A stretch of DNA of 64,000 nt from Paenibacillus xylanexedens (GCF_001908275.1 NZ_CP018620.1:5456001-5520000); one strand, 5' to 3'; shown: positions 44,133 through 51,732, counted from the first letter of the stretch. Notes: a model not told the origin generated them from the sequence alone. Program-made: numbers and translations.

Positions 44133-44312
44133 TTATCCCTCCTGCTCTATTTTTGTGCTCTGAATTCGTAATGCTGTCGGAAATATCTTCCACCCATAAT
44201 CAATGAGTCGTTCACGATCCTCTTGGAGCTGCCAGACGGAAACACATACTCGGGTTAAAGCTGCTGCGAGGAATTCCATATTTGTAGTTAGTACTTTGTA
44301 TGTGTGATTCAT
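44133..44312 (-). CDS. Small hypothetical protein (59 aa)
   Basis: 59 residues after the ATG at 44312, which has AGGAGAT 4-6 nt upstream. Mixed hydrophobic and charged (VCVSVWQLQEDRERLIDYGW). No family recognised. It lies 60 bp downstream of the three-gene operon on the same strand and may belong to it. Confidence 0.5.
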   Translation of the reverse strand: MNHTYKVLTTNMEFLAAALTRVCVSVWQLQEDRERLIDYGWKIFPTALRIQSTKIEQEG

Positions 44313-44375
44313 ATTATCTCCTAAAAAGGCCGCTAACAATTGAACTCAAGAGTCAGCGGCCCGTTTTAAAGAAAA

Positions 44376-44765
44376 TTATAATTCATTATTATTGCGGTCA
44401 AAGTAGATGAAGTCACAACATTTAAATAATTTTCTTGCTTGACCTCTAGTGAGCTCTACTTTGTCGTGTGAACTGTGTATCTCTGCGTGGTGTTCATTGT
44501 CCTCCACTGGTTTGTGTAATACTACCGTATCATTATCTAGACAATCTTCGACCTTAATTATTGCAATAGCTCTAAGATTCTCTTTTCCCATCCTTGATTC
44601 AAAATTAAGCGTGATATTGCCTGTAGATCTTCCCCCATCTCTATCCACAGAAACGCCGTTCGAATCTTTAAAAATAGCAGATGACGGTAAGTCGTCTTTC
44701 CACCATGCTGGTATAGGCTTTAATGCTCGATATAGTATTTCTTCCCGCTTAATTTCCGGATCCAT
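44376..44765 (-). CDS. Hypothetical protein C of a three-gene overlapping operon
   Basis: 129 residues, cytoplasmic. Conserved-looking segments are LYRALKPIPAWWKDD, SSAIFKDSNGVSVDRDGGR and, late, a HAEIHSSHDKVELTRGQA stretch; these look like a real family domain whose function I do not know. It overlaps gene B by 17 nt with a weak ribosome site, so coupling to B is probable. No transmembrane segment, no catalytic motif assignable. Confidence 0.6.
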   Translation of the reverse strand: MDPEIKREEILYRALKPIPAWWKDDLPSSAIFKDSNGVSVDRDGGRSTGNITLNFESRMGKENLRAIAIIKVEDCLDNDTVVLHKPVEDNEHHAEIHSSHDKVELTRGQARKLFKCCDFIYFDRNNNEL

Positions 44766-45348
44766 TAAATTCAGCTAAAATCTCATTTAATTTCCAGTAC
44801 TTAGTTAGGGGAATTTCTCTGTCAGTTTCATCTCCATTTTCCAGCTCCATATAGATACCGATCTTATCTTTGTAAATTTCCATCTCAAGATAATCTCCAT
44901 TAGATTTTTCATATTCGAGTTGAATACTCTTTCTTGCTGTAGGAAAAATATATGGCTGGAAATCCAAAAATGTAACAATTGAAATAACAGTACTAATTAG
45001 CTCTTCCTCAAATTTTTCAGCGCCATTATCATTCCAATTATCATCTAATTTCTTTATTTCTTGAATAGTCACAAGGTTTCTAGTTCTTTGCTTCTCCTCT
45101 TTAAGGTGAAAAGCATCTTTCTCAGTAGTTGTGCTGGAACTTTCAACTACTTTTTCTCGCTTTTCAAAATATGAAAGTAAGTGACTATAAGTTGCCTTGT
45201 TTCTATTATACATAATAATTTTTTCTGAATAACTTCTTGATGCAGACTGAACTATTTCCTTGTACTGCGTCATCTTTTGGAAAGCACTGACGTTTTCCAA
45301 GTTCCTGAAAGTAATCATTTTTTGAGGAATAGTGGAAGTGGAAGTCAT
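44749..45348 (-). CDS. Hypothetical protein B of a three-gene overlapping operon
   Basis: 199 residues. The first half is helical and Lys/Glu-rich. The second half is centred on KKLDDNWNDNGAEKF, then TFLDFQPYIFPTARKSIQLEYEKSNGDYLEMEIYKD, a recurring alpha/beta fold in small island-borne proteins. Start 45348 has GAGAGGG and begins one base after the stop of gene A; the ORF start at 45378 lacks support. Function unknown. The tight coupling suggests the three proteins act together. Confidence 0.6.
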   Translation of the reverse strand: MTSTSTIPQKMITFRNLENVSAFQKMTQYKEIVQSASRSYSEKIIMYNRNKATYSHLLSYFEKREKVVESSSTTTEKDAFHLKEEKQRTRNLVTIQEIKKLDDNWNDNGAEKFEEELISTVISIVTFLDFQPYIFPTARKSIQLEYEKSNGDYLEMEIYKDKIGIYMELENGDETDREIPLTKYWKLNEILAEFNGSGN

Positions 45349-45349
45349 T

Positions 45350-45685
45350 TTAACCACCCTCTCTATTTGATTGTTCAAGCGACTCCAGCATATTACCCAA
45401 CCAAGAGTGTATGGAAGCAGCAGTCTCCTTATTCATTACAATTCCAGTTTGTATAAACCTCATAATATTCAGGTTATGTTCCTCTGGTTCGAATCTAACA
45501 TTAGCGCTTAATGTCCCATCATCATTCAGATCCCTTGTTTCGGAATAGGGAAGCGGATGCCGTTCCATGTAAAAGTTAATAACAAACTCTCCGTTTGGAG
45601 AAAGTCCACCTTGCGCTCCGTTAATGTAAACAGGATTATAATCTTCGGTGAACTTATACTTGAAGTTGAGCGAAAATTCAGTCAT
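45350..45685 (-). CDS. Hypothetical protein A of a three-gene overlapping operon
   Basis: 111 residues. The stretch NPVYINGAQGGLSPNGEFVINFYMERHPLP followed by VMNKETAASIHSWLGNM resembles the DUF3467-like beta-sandwich seen in phage- and island-associated proteins, but I can only suggest this. It is the first gene of the operon and lies next to a 16-bp palindrome that could be its operator. Function unknown. Confidence 0.6.
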   Translation of the reverse strand: MTEFSLNFKYKFTEDYNPVYINGAQGGLSPNGEFVINFYMERHPLPYSETRDLNDDGTLSANVRFEPEEHNLNIMRFIQTGIVMNKETAASIHSWLGNMLESLEQSNREGG

Positions 45686-45749
45686 CGCTTAACACCACTC
45701 TTTCCATATATGTAAGCACAATTATAGATACTCCATTGTGCCCAGGACT

Positions 45750-45765
45750 TAAGACATACGTCTTA
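45750..45765. promoter_or_regulatory. 16-bp palindrome upstream of the three-gene operon
   Basis: TAAGAC-ATAC-GTCTTA has perfect 6-bp arms, ~65 bp before gene A. A TATAAT box on the minus strand lies between it and gene A, so it is a candidate operator. Confidence 0.45.
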
Positions 45766-45824
45766 GTACCTAAGAATTCTATCTTTTATATCATATCATA
45801 AACGCCAAAATAAGTAAATTATGT

Positions 45825-45854
45825 ACAAGCCCTTGAAAACAGGCTTGTTTTTTT
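45825..45854 (+). terminator. Orphan plus-strand terminator
   Basis: ACAAGCC / GGCTTGT followed by seven T. No plus-strand gene ends nearby. The region 45855-46006 shows only a weak 34-codon frame (45872-45976, minus) without a ribosome site. Confidence 0.55.
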
Positions 45855-46006
45855 ATCTTTGTACTACCTTATCAAACAAACTCCGCTTTAACCATTTCAT
45901 TAACTACCTCTTTCATTACAACTGACTTAGCTTGTTGCTTCGGTATCTTGTCCAACTTCACCCGCGCTTTGTGCATCTTCGCACAGCAAATTACATCTCA
46001 CTTTTA

Positions 46007-46241
46007 TTATTGTGATTGTACTTTAATTCCAACTTCTTTGCGGTAGTTGAAAAGCAATTGCCGCCAGAAGTCGTAACTGCCATTGCTGTCAGCGATGTAA
46101 AGGCTTGTAAAACTCATAAGCTGATTCTGCCCATTTAGGACATTCCATGTTCTCCTTAACCTTCTGAGCCGCGATCCACTTGGCCTGAGATTCAACAGTT
46201 GCCTTCAGTTCATCCATTTGTTTCTTTTCTTCTGATGTCAT
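46007..46241 (-). pseudogene. Phage small protein with one frameshift
   Basis: Starts at 46241 (ATG overlapping the end of the endolysin pseudogene). It reads ~50 residues (MTSEEKKQMDELKATVE...) and then meets a TGA at an out-of-frame position; shifting one base restores YIADSNGSYDFWRQLLFNYRKEVG to the stop at 46007. Such ~80-residue proteins sit behind phage endolysins. A one-base gain or loss near 46100 explains the break. Confidence 0.6.
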
Positions 46242-46762
46242 TGGTTGTCCTCCTTGTTTTGTAATTTTGCCATAACAGCATTAATTTCCGCCTGTGTTGG
46301 ATGCTGCCCAGAACGGTATTGCGCTGTTGATAAACCAAAGTCCATTTGCAAATGAGGATAGTCAGGGAAGCTCGCCCAATCTCCACCCCATGTGAAGCCC
46401 ACCCCTTGCCGATCTCAGCGACCTGGAGCCAATCAGACCGTTTGTCTCCGTTGCCGTCCCGCACTGTGTCCCAGCTTACTGATTTACCGTCAGGCATGAG
46501 CAACACATAATCCACGGCCACACCAAAATTGTGATAACTGTATCCACCGCGTGCGTTAGTTACAACCTTCCCTGGCTTGCTACGACCCTGTGCATACAAA
46601 GCGTCTTGCTACGCTATGGTCCGCAAACCCTGCGTGATGAATTGGGATGCCAATAGCAAAAGAGCGCTGTATAAGCCGCTCCGCAGCTGTACGCACGATA
46701 GGCAATAAACCTGTCAGTCTGGAAGCAGATTTACTCACTACATAATCCAATGTGAGCGTCAT
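46238..46762 (-). pseudogene. Phage M15 peptidase endolysin, broken by frameshifts and a stop
   Basis: Reading frame by frame recovers the start (MTLTLDYVVSKSASRLTGLL), then a shift near 46640 plus an in-frame TAG, then the core RSKPGKVVTNARGGYSYHNFGVAVDYV and DSDWLQVAEIG, and after a second shift near 46398 FTWGGDWASFPDYPHLQMDF..QHPTQAEI. The zinc ligands His and Asp of the M15 fold (SYHNFGVAVD, PHLQMD) are seen but on different frames. It would have cleaved peptidoglycan peptides. Decayed. Confidence 0.8.
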
Positions 46763-47027
46763 TGCTGATCAGCTCCCTTTTTAGCTTGTTTGATGATTGA
46801 TTACCATAGACCGCCACAGCACCAACTAAGATGCCTTGAACCACGCTTTCCACCGAAAGGCCCAACATCAACAGCACAAACACGATGGCTACCGCAGTAA
46901 CTATAAAAATAATCGTCCAGTCCGGTACCCGCGGCGTCTGCTTCAGCACGATACCGATAATCCAGCAGGCAGCCAGCACAATAACCAACCTTGCATCAAT
47001 CAAGCCATTAATAATTTCCCATTCCAC
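46731..47027 (-). CDS. Phage holin
   Basis: 98 residues with two to three transmembrane helices (LVIVLAACWIIGIVL, DWTIIFIVTAVAIVFVLLML, GILVGAVAVYG) and a charged C-terminus, typical of small class II holins that breach the membrane for the endolysin. Start GTG 47027 with AGGGGG 8 nt upstream. It overlaps the endolysin pseudogene by 32 bp and seems itself intact. Confidence 0.8.
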   Translation of the reverse strand: MEWEIINGLIDARLVIVLAACWIIGIVLKQTPRVPDWTIIFIVTAVAIVFVLLMLGLSVESVVQGILVGAVAVYGNQSSNKLKRELISNDAHIGLCSE

Positions 47028-47028
47028 A

Positions 47029-47379
47029 CTACATTCCCCCTAACTTAATTCCGGCCCATACAGCCGCTACAATGAGTCCTGTCATGCCAGTTAATGCCGC
47101 TCCGTACACGGTACGTTTCAGCCATTTTTGATCTTCGTCATGCTTATCCAATCTCGACAATGCATCTGCTGCATTGCGTCTGGCATCATAAGCAACATCG
47201 GTTGTCTTCTTAAGATCAGATTCAATCTCAACAATACGAAGGGCCATCTGCTGCGCTGTCTGTAGTGCTTCTTTGGAAATCTCTTTGACCTCAGCTACTC
47301 CCGGAGCCAGAGCAGCCAAAGGTTTCAACGCTTCCTCAATCCGAGCTAATTGGACCTTTAAATCAACAATCGTGTTCAC
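47029..47379 (-). CDS. XhlA-like phage lysis protein
   Basis: 116 residues: a long coiled-coil (VDLKVQLARIEEALKPL..ESDLKKTTDVAYDARRNAADALSRLDKHDEDQKW) then one transmembrane helix (~95-112), as in haemolysin XhlA/BhlA that precedes holin in Gram-positive phages. The start is unclear: a GTG at 47379 directly abuts GGAGG, and ATT 8 nt after it could be used. Runs in series with the holin. Confidence 0.7.
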   Translation of the reverse strand: MNTIVDLKVQLARIEEALKPLAALAPGVAEVKEISKEALQTAQQMALRIVEIESDLKKTTDVAYDARRNAADALSRLDKHDEDQKWLKRTVYGAALTGMTGLIVAAVWAGIKLGGM

Positions 47380-47437
47380 CTCCTGGCATGGCTTCCATCG
47401 TCTTCCCCGTCTCTCTGTTCAGGAAAAATTTCCTGCC

Positions 47438-47641
47438 CTATTCAGTAACTTCCGCTTTCTCTTTTTGTTTTTGAATCTCAAGTGCTGCCAGTGCATTCCC
47501 GATCTTCAAATCTAAAGCTGCCAGAATCTCTATTTGATTAAGTGGATGCGAGCTAAGAACAGCAGTAATCACCTGTGTCAATTCTTCAACCGGTTTATTC
47601 AAATCCATTTCAACTTGGAGTGTATGTGTCATCTTTGCCAA
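47438..47641 (-). CDS. Small phage-derived hypothetical protein
   Basis: 67 residues starting TTG (AGGAGG 7 nt before), helical. It stands 60 bp upstream of the XhlA-like gene, in line with a phage morphogenesis/lysis order. Function unknown. Confidence 0.55.
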   Translation of the reverse strand: MAKMTHTLQVEMDLNKPVEELTQVITAVLSSHPLNQIEILAALDLKIGNALAALEIQKQKEKAEVTE

Positions 47642-47739
47642 GACCTTTCCTCCTCTCTATACGAAAATAAGCCCCTTCCAATTAAGGAATAGGGCTTCAT
47701 GGATTTATTATCTTTTATCTTTGTTACGGAGTGGCTACG

Positions 47740-48450
47740 GATTTACAAGTTCAAAATCAGGACCACCCGTCCAACGGGTGGTTTCCTCTTGGGGTATAAC
47801 CCCCTGTTGCCAAACTGCGCCTAAAGACGCTACCCTGACAGCAGGGCTGTTAAAATGGTTTTACTTCTTTTTGCTTCGATTACTGCTGAATGGATCTTCG
47901 TATTCTTTTACACTCAGCTTATCTACCGCCTGATCATGTGCTTCTTGCTCACGAATATACTTTCTTACTGTTGCTTCATTTAGACCCACTGTACTCACAT
48001 AGTACCCTTCTGCCCAAAACTTTCGATTGCCGTATTTATACTTGAGCTGGGCATGCTTCTCGAATATCATTAGTGAACTTTTTCCCTTTAGATATCCCAT
48101 GGACGTGGAGACTGCCATTTTCGGTGGAATCGCTACCAACATGTGAACATGATCGGGCATCATGTGACCTTCTATAATTTCTACTCCCTTGTACTTACAT
48201 AGACGTTTGAAAATTTCGATCGATTAAATCTTTTCTCACTTGATTATAGATTTCTTTCCGTCTATACTTCGGGGTAAATACAATGTGGTATTTGCACATC
48301 CACTTTGTGTGAGCTAGACTGTAGCTCTTGTTTGCCATCCTAAACCATTCTTTTCTTTTGAGCCTGAACATCTCAATTTTATCGGAATGGTCTTGGTGGT
48401 CAAACCCTCGATCCCTCCACCCGCATAGCGGGTGGTTTTTTGTTTCGCGC
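47740..48450 (-). mobile_element. IS200-type insertion sequence (defective)
   Basis: The single Y1 transposase lies between two hairpins typical of IS200/IS605 ends: ACCACCCGT / ACGGGTGGT (47762-47782), followed by GGGGTATAACCCC, on one side and CCACCCGC / GCGGGTGG (48417-48435) on the other. No tnpB. The ends have no inverted repeats, as usual for this group. It lies next to the tRNA-Val gene. Exact borders are approximate. Confidence 0.75.
47861..48338 (-). pseudogene. tnpA: IS200 transposase TnpA with frameshift
   Basis: The N-terminal half (MANKSYSLAHTKWMCKYHIVF) and the C-terminal half (HMMPDHVHMLVAIPP with the HUH motif; VRKYIREQE with the catalytic Tyr) are in different frames. The break is a tandem duplication of four bases (CGATCGAT, 48217-48224); removing four bases restores ATC GAA ATT TTC. 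All catalytic residues are otherwise present, so the lesion is recent. Confidence 0.85.
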
Positions 48451-48482
48451 GTTTCACGCACTCAACTGGCTAAAGCCATAAT

Positions 48483-48510
48483 AAAAAAAGCCCTTGATAT
48501 ACAAGGACTT
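48483..48510 (-). terminator. Terminator of tRNA-Val
   Basis: The minus strand forms AAGTCCTTG / CAAGGGCTT with a TATAT loop and seven T, directly 3' of the tRNA. Confidence 0.75.
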
Positions 48511-48517
48511 TTGGCTA

Positions 48518-48590
48518 TGATCTGTAGTGGGCTCGAACCACTGACCCCTACCCTGTCAAGATAGTGCTCTCCCAGCTGAGCTAACAGATC
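48518..48590 (-). tRNA. tRNA-Val (anticodon GAC)
   Basis: A full cloverleaf: acceptor GATCTGT/ACAGATC, D arm GCTC..GAGC, anticodon stem CTATC/GGTAG with loop TTGACAG (anticodon GAC), variable GGGTC, T arm AGTGG-TTCGAGC-CCACT. Length 73. The CCA is not encoded (TAG follows the discriminator). A terminator follows. Position beside the IS and the island makes it the likely integration landmark. Confidence 0.93.
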
Positions 48591-48734
48591 ATGATATATA
48601 ATTGTTTCCCAATCAAGTAACAGTATCATATCAAGTAACCGTGTTCATTGTCAATGATTTATTTGGTTATAAATCACCCGAAATGGTGCACAATAAAGGA
48701 AAGATTACCATTTCTACAACGAGGTGAATTCCCT

Positions 48735-48992
48735 ATGAGAAACATAACAAAACGGTCAAAATCCAATAAATATACATTTACCAAATGCTTCTTTCTCTTT
48801 GCTGGGCTTATGATTCTCATTACTACCGTTACGGGTTGCGGCTTGGAGAAGGATGAACATACGGTACAATTCCAACAATTACAACAGCCCAATGAAAATG
48901 ATGAATCTCTGCCCGTTTGGCTGGACGTATACTCCAAATCTGTAATTCAAGATGTGTATTCTCCGCGAGGAAGCAGTGAAGTCTTGCCGTGA
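48735..48992 (+). CDS. Small putative lipoprotein
   Basis: 85 residues: Lys/Arg start, hydrophobic core and lipobox VTGC at about residue 34-37, then a short acidic/Gln-rich tail (FQQLQQPNENDESLPVWLD). Start 48735 with GAGGTG; an upstream ATG at 48648 has no site. Function unknown. Confidence 0.6.
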   Translation: MRNITKRSKSNKYTFTKCFFLFAGLMILITTVTGCGLEKDEHTVQFQQLQQPNENDESLPVWLDVYSKSVIQDVYSPRGSSEVLP

Positions 48993-49007
48993 AGGTTAAC
49001 AGGTGAA

Positions 49008-49121
49008 TTACTCGTCTTCATCCCACTTGCGTGAGTATGCTTTCTTCGTAACGAAATACAACAGAGTAATCATTCCCGCCGACATTAGCAATGTAATTAC
49101 CATGATGCCTGTCATGCCCAT
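49008..49121 (-). CDS. 37-residue membrane peptide
   Basis: Overlooked small ORF: MGMTGIMVITLLMSAGMITLLYFVT followed by a charged tail KKAYSRKWDEDE. AGGAGGGGG stands 5-6 nt before the ATG, which is very strong. One transmembrane helix with cytoplasmic tail. Could be a small stress or sporulation membrane peptide; unassigned. Confidence 0.6.
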   Translation of the reverse strand: MGMTGIMVITLLMSAGMITLLYFVTKKAYSRKWDEDE

Positions 49122-49224
49122 CACTACCCCCTCCTCTCCCAATATGTTCCAGACTTCACTATACAGGAAAAACATTTTTTTGTATAATTCAGTCTGATAT
49201 GTCGCGCAAGAGCAGAAAGAAGGA

Positions 49225-49674
49225 ATGGAATTGGCAGCTGAGATTAGTTATGTATCGACAGAAGAACAACTGGAGCAAGCCCTGGGAATTCGCCATCACG
49301 TTTTTGTGATCGAGCAACAGGTGCCTGCCGAGATTGAGATTGATCAATATGATGTCATCAGTCCGGATGTGCATCATGTATTGTTAAGTACGGATGGCCA
49401 AGCTGTAGCCACAGGACGTCTGATCTATTACAGCAAGGATACGGCCAAAATGCAGCGGATCGCAGTGCTTGAATCTCATCGTTCATTTGGTTATGGACGT
49501 GTGCTTCTGCTCGCGATGGAGGAGCTGGCACGTGAACTCGGTTTATCCTATTCTGTACTGGATGCTCAATGTCAGGCACAGAAATTCTATGAAAAACTGG
49601 GTTATGAAGTGATTTCGGAAGAACCTTTTTATGATGCAGATATTCTGCATGTTCGTATGAGAAAGAGCTTGTAA
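49225..49674 (+). CDS. GNAT acetyltransferase (YjcF/ElaA-like)
   Basis: 149 residues with the GNAT pattern: strand MQRIAVLESHRSFGYGRVLL (pyrophosphate loop variant), AQCQAQKFYEKLGYEV at the end, and the N-terminal RHHVFVIEQQVP typical of YjcF/ElaA. The substrate is unknown. The start ATG 49225 touches AAGAAGGA; TTG 49231 has better spacing, so either is possible. Confidence 0.85.
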   Translation: MELAAEISYVSTEEQLEQALGIRHHVFVIEQQVPAEIEIDQYDVISPDVHHVLLSTDGQAVATGRLIYYSKDTAKMQRIAVLESHRSFGYGRVLLLAMEELARELGLSYSVLDAQCQAQKFYEKLGYEVISEEPFYDADILHVRMRKSL

Positions 49675-49786
49675 ACCCTCGGCGTTGGCAGGTCTTATCA
49701 GCATATGATGCATACTTCCGAGGAAATCGGATAGGCTAATCAGGTAAGCAGATTCCTATCTCGTCATATAAGGAGAGTGTGACATC

Positions 49787-50023
49787 ATGGATCAAACAAC
49801 ACGCGAGAGTTTCACAGCCGTACAGAAAAATGGTGACGGTGACCTGACAGCCTTTCAGACTTCAGCAGGACGTGTACTGGATTATCAGCAGGCACTTGCA
49901 GAAGTAAAAGCTGGCGCTATTGCTGGTGTGAATGTATTTAAAGGCAAGGATGGCGAAATGTACATTCGCGGCGATGCCGATGGTGACCCAACCAACAACC
50001 TGGACCAACTTCCCCATTTCTAA
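49787..50023 (+). CDS. DUF3892 protein
   Basis: 78 residues of the DUF3892 family (TAVQKNGDGDLTAFQTSAGRVLDYQQALAEVKAG..VNVFKGKDGEMYIRGDADGD), widely present in Firmicutes, function unknown. AAGGAGAG lies 9 nt before the ATG. Monocistronic with a strong terminator. Confidence 0.85.
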   Translation: MDQTTRESFTAVQKNGDGDLTAFQTSAGRVLDYQQALAEVKAGAIAGVNVFKGKDGEMYIRGDADGDPTNNLDQLPHF

Positions 50024-50055
50024 AATAGATGCACACGTTGTATGTGTGACATAGT

Positions 50056-50089
50056 AAGCGCCGATCCGGATATCCGGGTTGGCGTTTTC
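50056..50089 (+). terminator. Intrinsic terminator of the DUF3892 gene
   Basis: GCGCCGATCCGG / CCGGGTTGGCGT with ATAT loop and TTTT. Confidence 0.85.
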
Positions 50090-50098
50090 TTATTATGA

Positions 50099-50380
50099 TT
50101 AGTAGTCCGTAAAATATTTTGCGGAGTCCCCGGAAGGCTGGCTTTTGTGAATCGGTTGTTGTGCCTGTTCCCATGCCTGCAAAATCTGTATCCCTTCCAT
50201 AGTAGACCGGTTCTCCCACGCGATGTGCCCGGTGCGTTCAAGCTCCAGCAATGACTCATGAATGTAAGCTCTGCTTCGTCCCGTCTTGTTCTCCAGTTCA
50301 TCCATACGCGGCAGCCTGCGCCGTTGTCCTGCATAGTTCACCATAATACGCAAAATCTTGCGTTCAAAGTCGTTCAGCAT
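50099..50380 (-). CDS. Winged-helix-like hypothetical, second gene of an SOS-type operon
   Basis: 93 residues: the N-terminal two thirds (FERKILRIMVNYAGQRRRLPRMDELENKTGRSRAYIHESLLELERTGHI) have the LexA/MarR-like winged-helix pattern, which suggests DNA binding. It overlaps the preceding gene by 17 nt. Together they lie under a promoter with two LexA-type boxes. Confidence 0.6.
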   Translation of the reverse strand: MLNDFERKILRIMVNYAGQRRRLPRMDELENKTGRSRAYIHESLLELERTGHIAWENRSTMEGIQILQAWEQAQQPIHKSQPSGDSAKYFTDY

Positions 50381-50585
50381 ACTTTACCTCCCCATTCAGA
50401 TCGGTAACAGGACGCCATGCCAGAATACCTTGCTCCAGAAATGTTCGGGGCGAGCCTTCTTTTCCCGCTGATGCTCTAATCATCCCGCCACGTACACTGT
50501 TAATTCGAATCTGTCGCTGCGTAATCTGCCCTGCACGATCCATGTAGACAAGCTCCACCATCTCGCCAATATATTTCCCTAGCAT
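50364..50585 (-). CDS. WYL-like small protein, first gene of an SOS-type operon
   Basis: 73 residues. YMDRAGQITQRQIRINSV...RTFLEQGILAWRP has the pattern of a minimal WYL-type ligand-binding domain, known in prophage regulators, but this is an inference from pattern. Start 50585 has GGAGGG; ATG at 50591 is too close to it. The promoter (TTGAAT, TATAAT, 18-bp spacer) carries a LexA box between its elements. Confidence 0.6.
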   Translation of the reverse strand: MLGKYIGEMVELVYMDRAGQITQRQIRINSVRGGMIRASAGKEGSPRTFLEQGILAWRPVTDLNGEVKYAERL

Positions 50586-50601
50586 AGTCATCCCTCCGAC
50601 A

Positions 50602-50615
50602 AGAACGTTTGTTTG
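50602..50615. promoter_or_regulatory. LexA-type box 2 (leader side)
   Basis: AGAACGTTTGTTTG matches GAAC-N4-GTTY closely; it lies between the promoter -10 and the start codon of the operon. Confidence 0.55.
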
Positions 50616-50623
50616 TATCCCTT

Positions 50624-50653
50624 ATTATATGCGAACATAAGTTCTTTATTCAA
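50624..50653 (-). promoter_or_regulatory. Promoter of the two-gene operon
   Basis: On the minus strand TTGAAT (50653-50648) and TATAAT (50629-50624), 18-bp spacer. The LexA box 50632-50645 lies inside the spacer. Confidence 0.7.
50632..50645. promoter_or_regulatory. LexA-type box 1 (core promoter)
   Basis: CGAACATAAGTTCT differs from the Gram-positive SOS consensus CGAACATATGTTCG at two positions only. Its place between -35 and -10 is the classic repression position. Confidence 0.75.
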
Positions 50654-50780
50654 TAGTAAAAAAAGGATTTTTATAAAATAAAAAACCAGACTTTCACCTT
50701 AAGATTAAGGCAGTCTGGTTCATCCCATAGTGTAGCTAATATGAACACCTTGTATTGTAATCACTACGTTCATTAACGGA

Positions 50781-51101
50781 TCAATGTCGATCCGATTCCG
50801 AAAATTGCACTTTTTTCAATTGCTGTGTAGATGGATTAAAATCAACATTCACATAGACTGCGAATTGTTTGCCGTCTTTCGCACGAACCCATAGCTTGAA
50901 CTGTTCCCGTGATTGATCCGCTGTTAGAGAGGTACGACCGATATGCTTATAGTCCAAAATATCCACATTATACTTGGTCTGTGTTTCTTTGACCGCAATA
51001 ATTCCCCACTTCGCATAATCAGGGATGGCGGCGCCTGTGCCTGATGTAATTCCGGCTAAACTCAGGACTACCGACATGACGGTAACGATGAGCATTCTCA
51101 T
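50781..51101 (-). CDS. DUF3889 secreted protein
   Basis: 106 residues with a signal peptide (cleavage near TGA) and a DUF3889 core (AKWGIIAVKETQTKYNVDI..YKHIGRTSL), a family of small exported proteins in Bacilli of unknown role. Start 51101 has AAGGAG. Confidence 0.8.
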   Translation of the reverse strand: MRMLIVTVMSVVLSLAGITSGTGAAIPDYAKWGIIAVKETQTKYNVDILDYKHIGRTSLTADQSREQFKLWVRAKDGKQFAVYVNVDFNPSTQQLKKVQFSESDRH

Positions 51102-51157
51102 TTCACTCACTCCTTGGGACAATATGTTTCTGTTATATTGCCCGTCCGGGTTTCATT

Positions 51158-51466
51158 TTACACGAATAAACGAAAGATCCAGGCCAGTGGCCGTAGGGAA
51201 AAAGGAACCACATGAACAAGCCGGTCAAACGAATCAGTAGGCTCCGTCCGGAAACTCATTCCCCAGTCACCCGAGAAAACGTGTTGTTGTGTCTTCGGCT
51301 CCTCAGGACGATCCAACCCGTATTTCTTTTCAAGTAACTCCCGCGTTTCTTCATCCACCTGAACCTCGTTCGTAACGACATATGCTGTGGCAGGCTCGCT
51401 GCTTATGTACATCAGAATCATTAGAAACATCACAATCCCAACTATTTGTATCCAACGCTTGTTCAT
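51158..51466 (-). CDS. Membrane-anchored small protein, permease-N-terminus-like
   Basis: 102 residues: an N-terminal transmembrane helix then a soluble part reading ELLEKKYGLDRPEEPKTQ..GDWGMSFRTEPTD, which resembles the segment after the first helix of DppB/OppB peptide permeases (KLGLDRPL..GDLGTSF). The rest of such a permease is absent. Start 51466 has AAAGGAG 11 nt upstream. It may be a permease fragment turned into a small protein, or a genuine small relative. Confidence 0.55.
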   Translation of the reverse strand: MNKRWIQIVGIVMFLMILMYISSEPATAYVVTNEVQVDEETRELLEKKYGLDRPEEPKTQQHVFSGDWGMSFRTEPTDSFDRLVHVVPFSLRPLAWIFRLFV

Positions 51467-51732
51467 CTCATCTCTTACTCCTTTATGGATTACTGACTCT
51501 CTTCTCTTGTACGTGAAGACTCGTTTGAATGTTTGATTATACATAAATTTGACCGTATTGGAAATAACAAATGGAAGAAGAGTTGAAGCATGCGTTATGC
51601 GATGCTTAAGTCCCATTTGGTTGTTTTTTTGTTTAAAAAACCCAATAGACGTGTAATAGGCCATGACAGAGTGACTTCACGATCTGAAACTCTACACGAT
51701 CTGCAATACCAATAAGAGGAGGTTACACCCGA

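Noticed and set aside
45872..45976. 34-codon frame on the minus strand in the island
   Set aside because: No ribosome site and no family; listed only as part of an otherwise empty interval.
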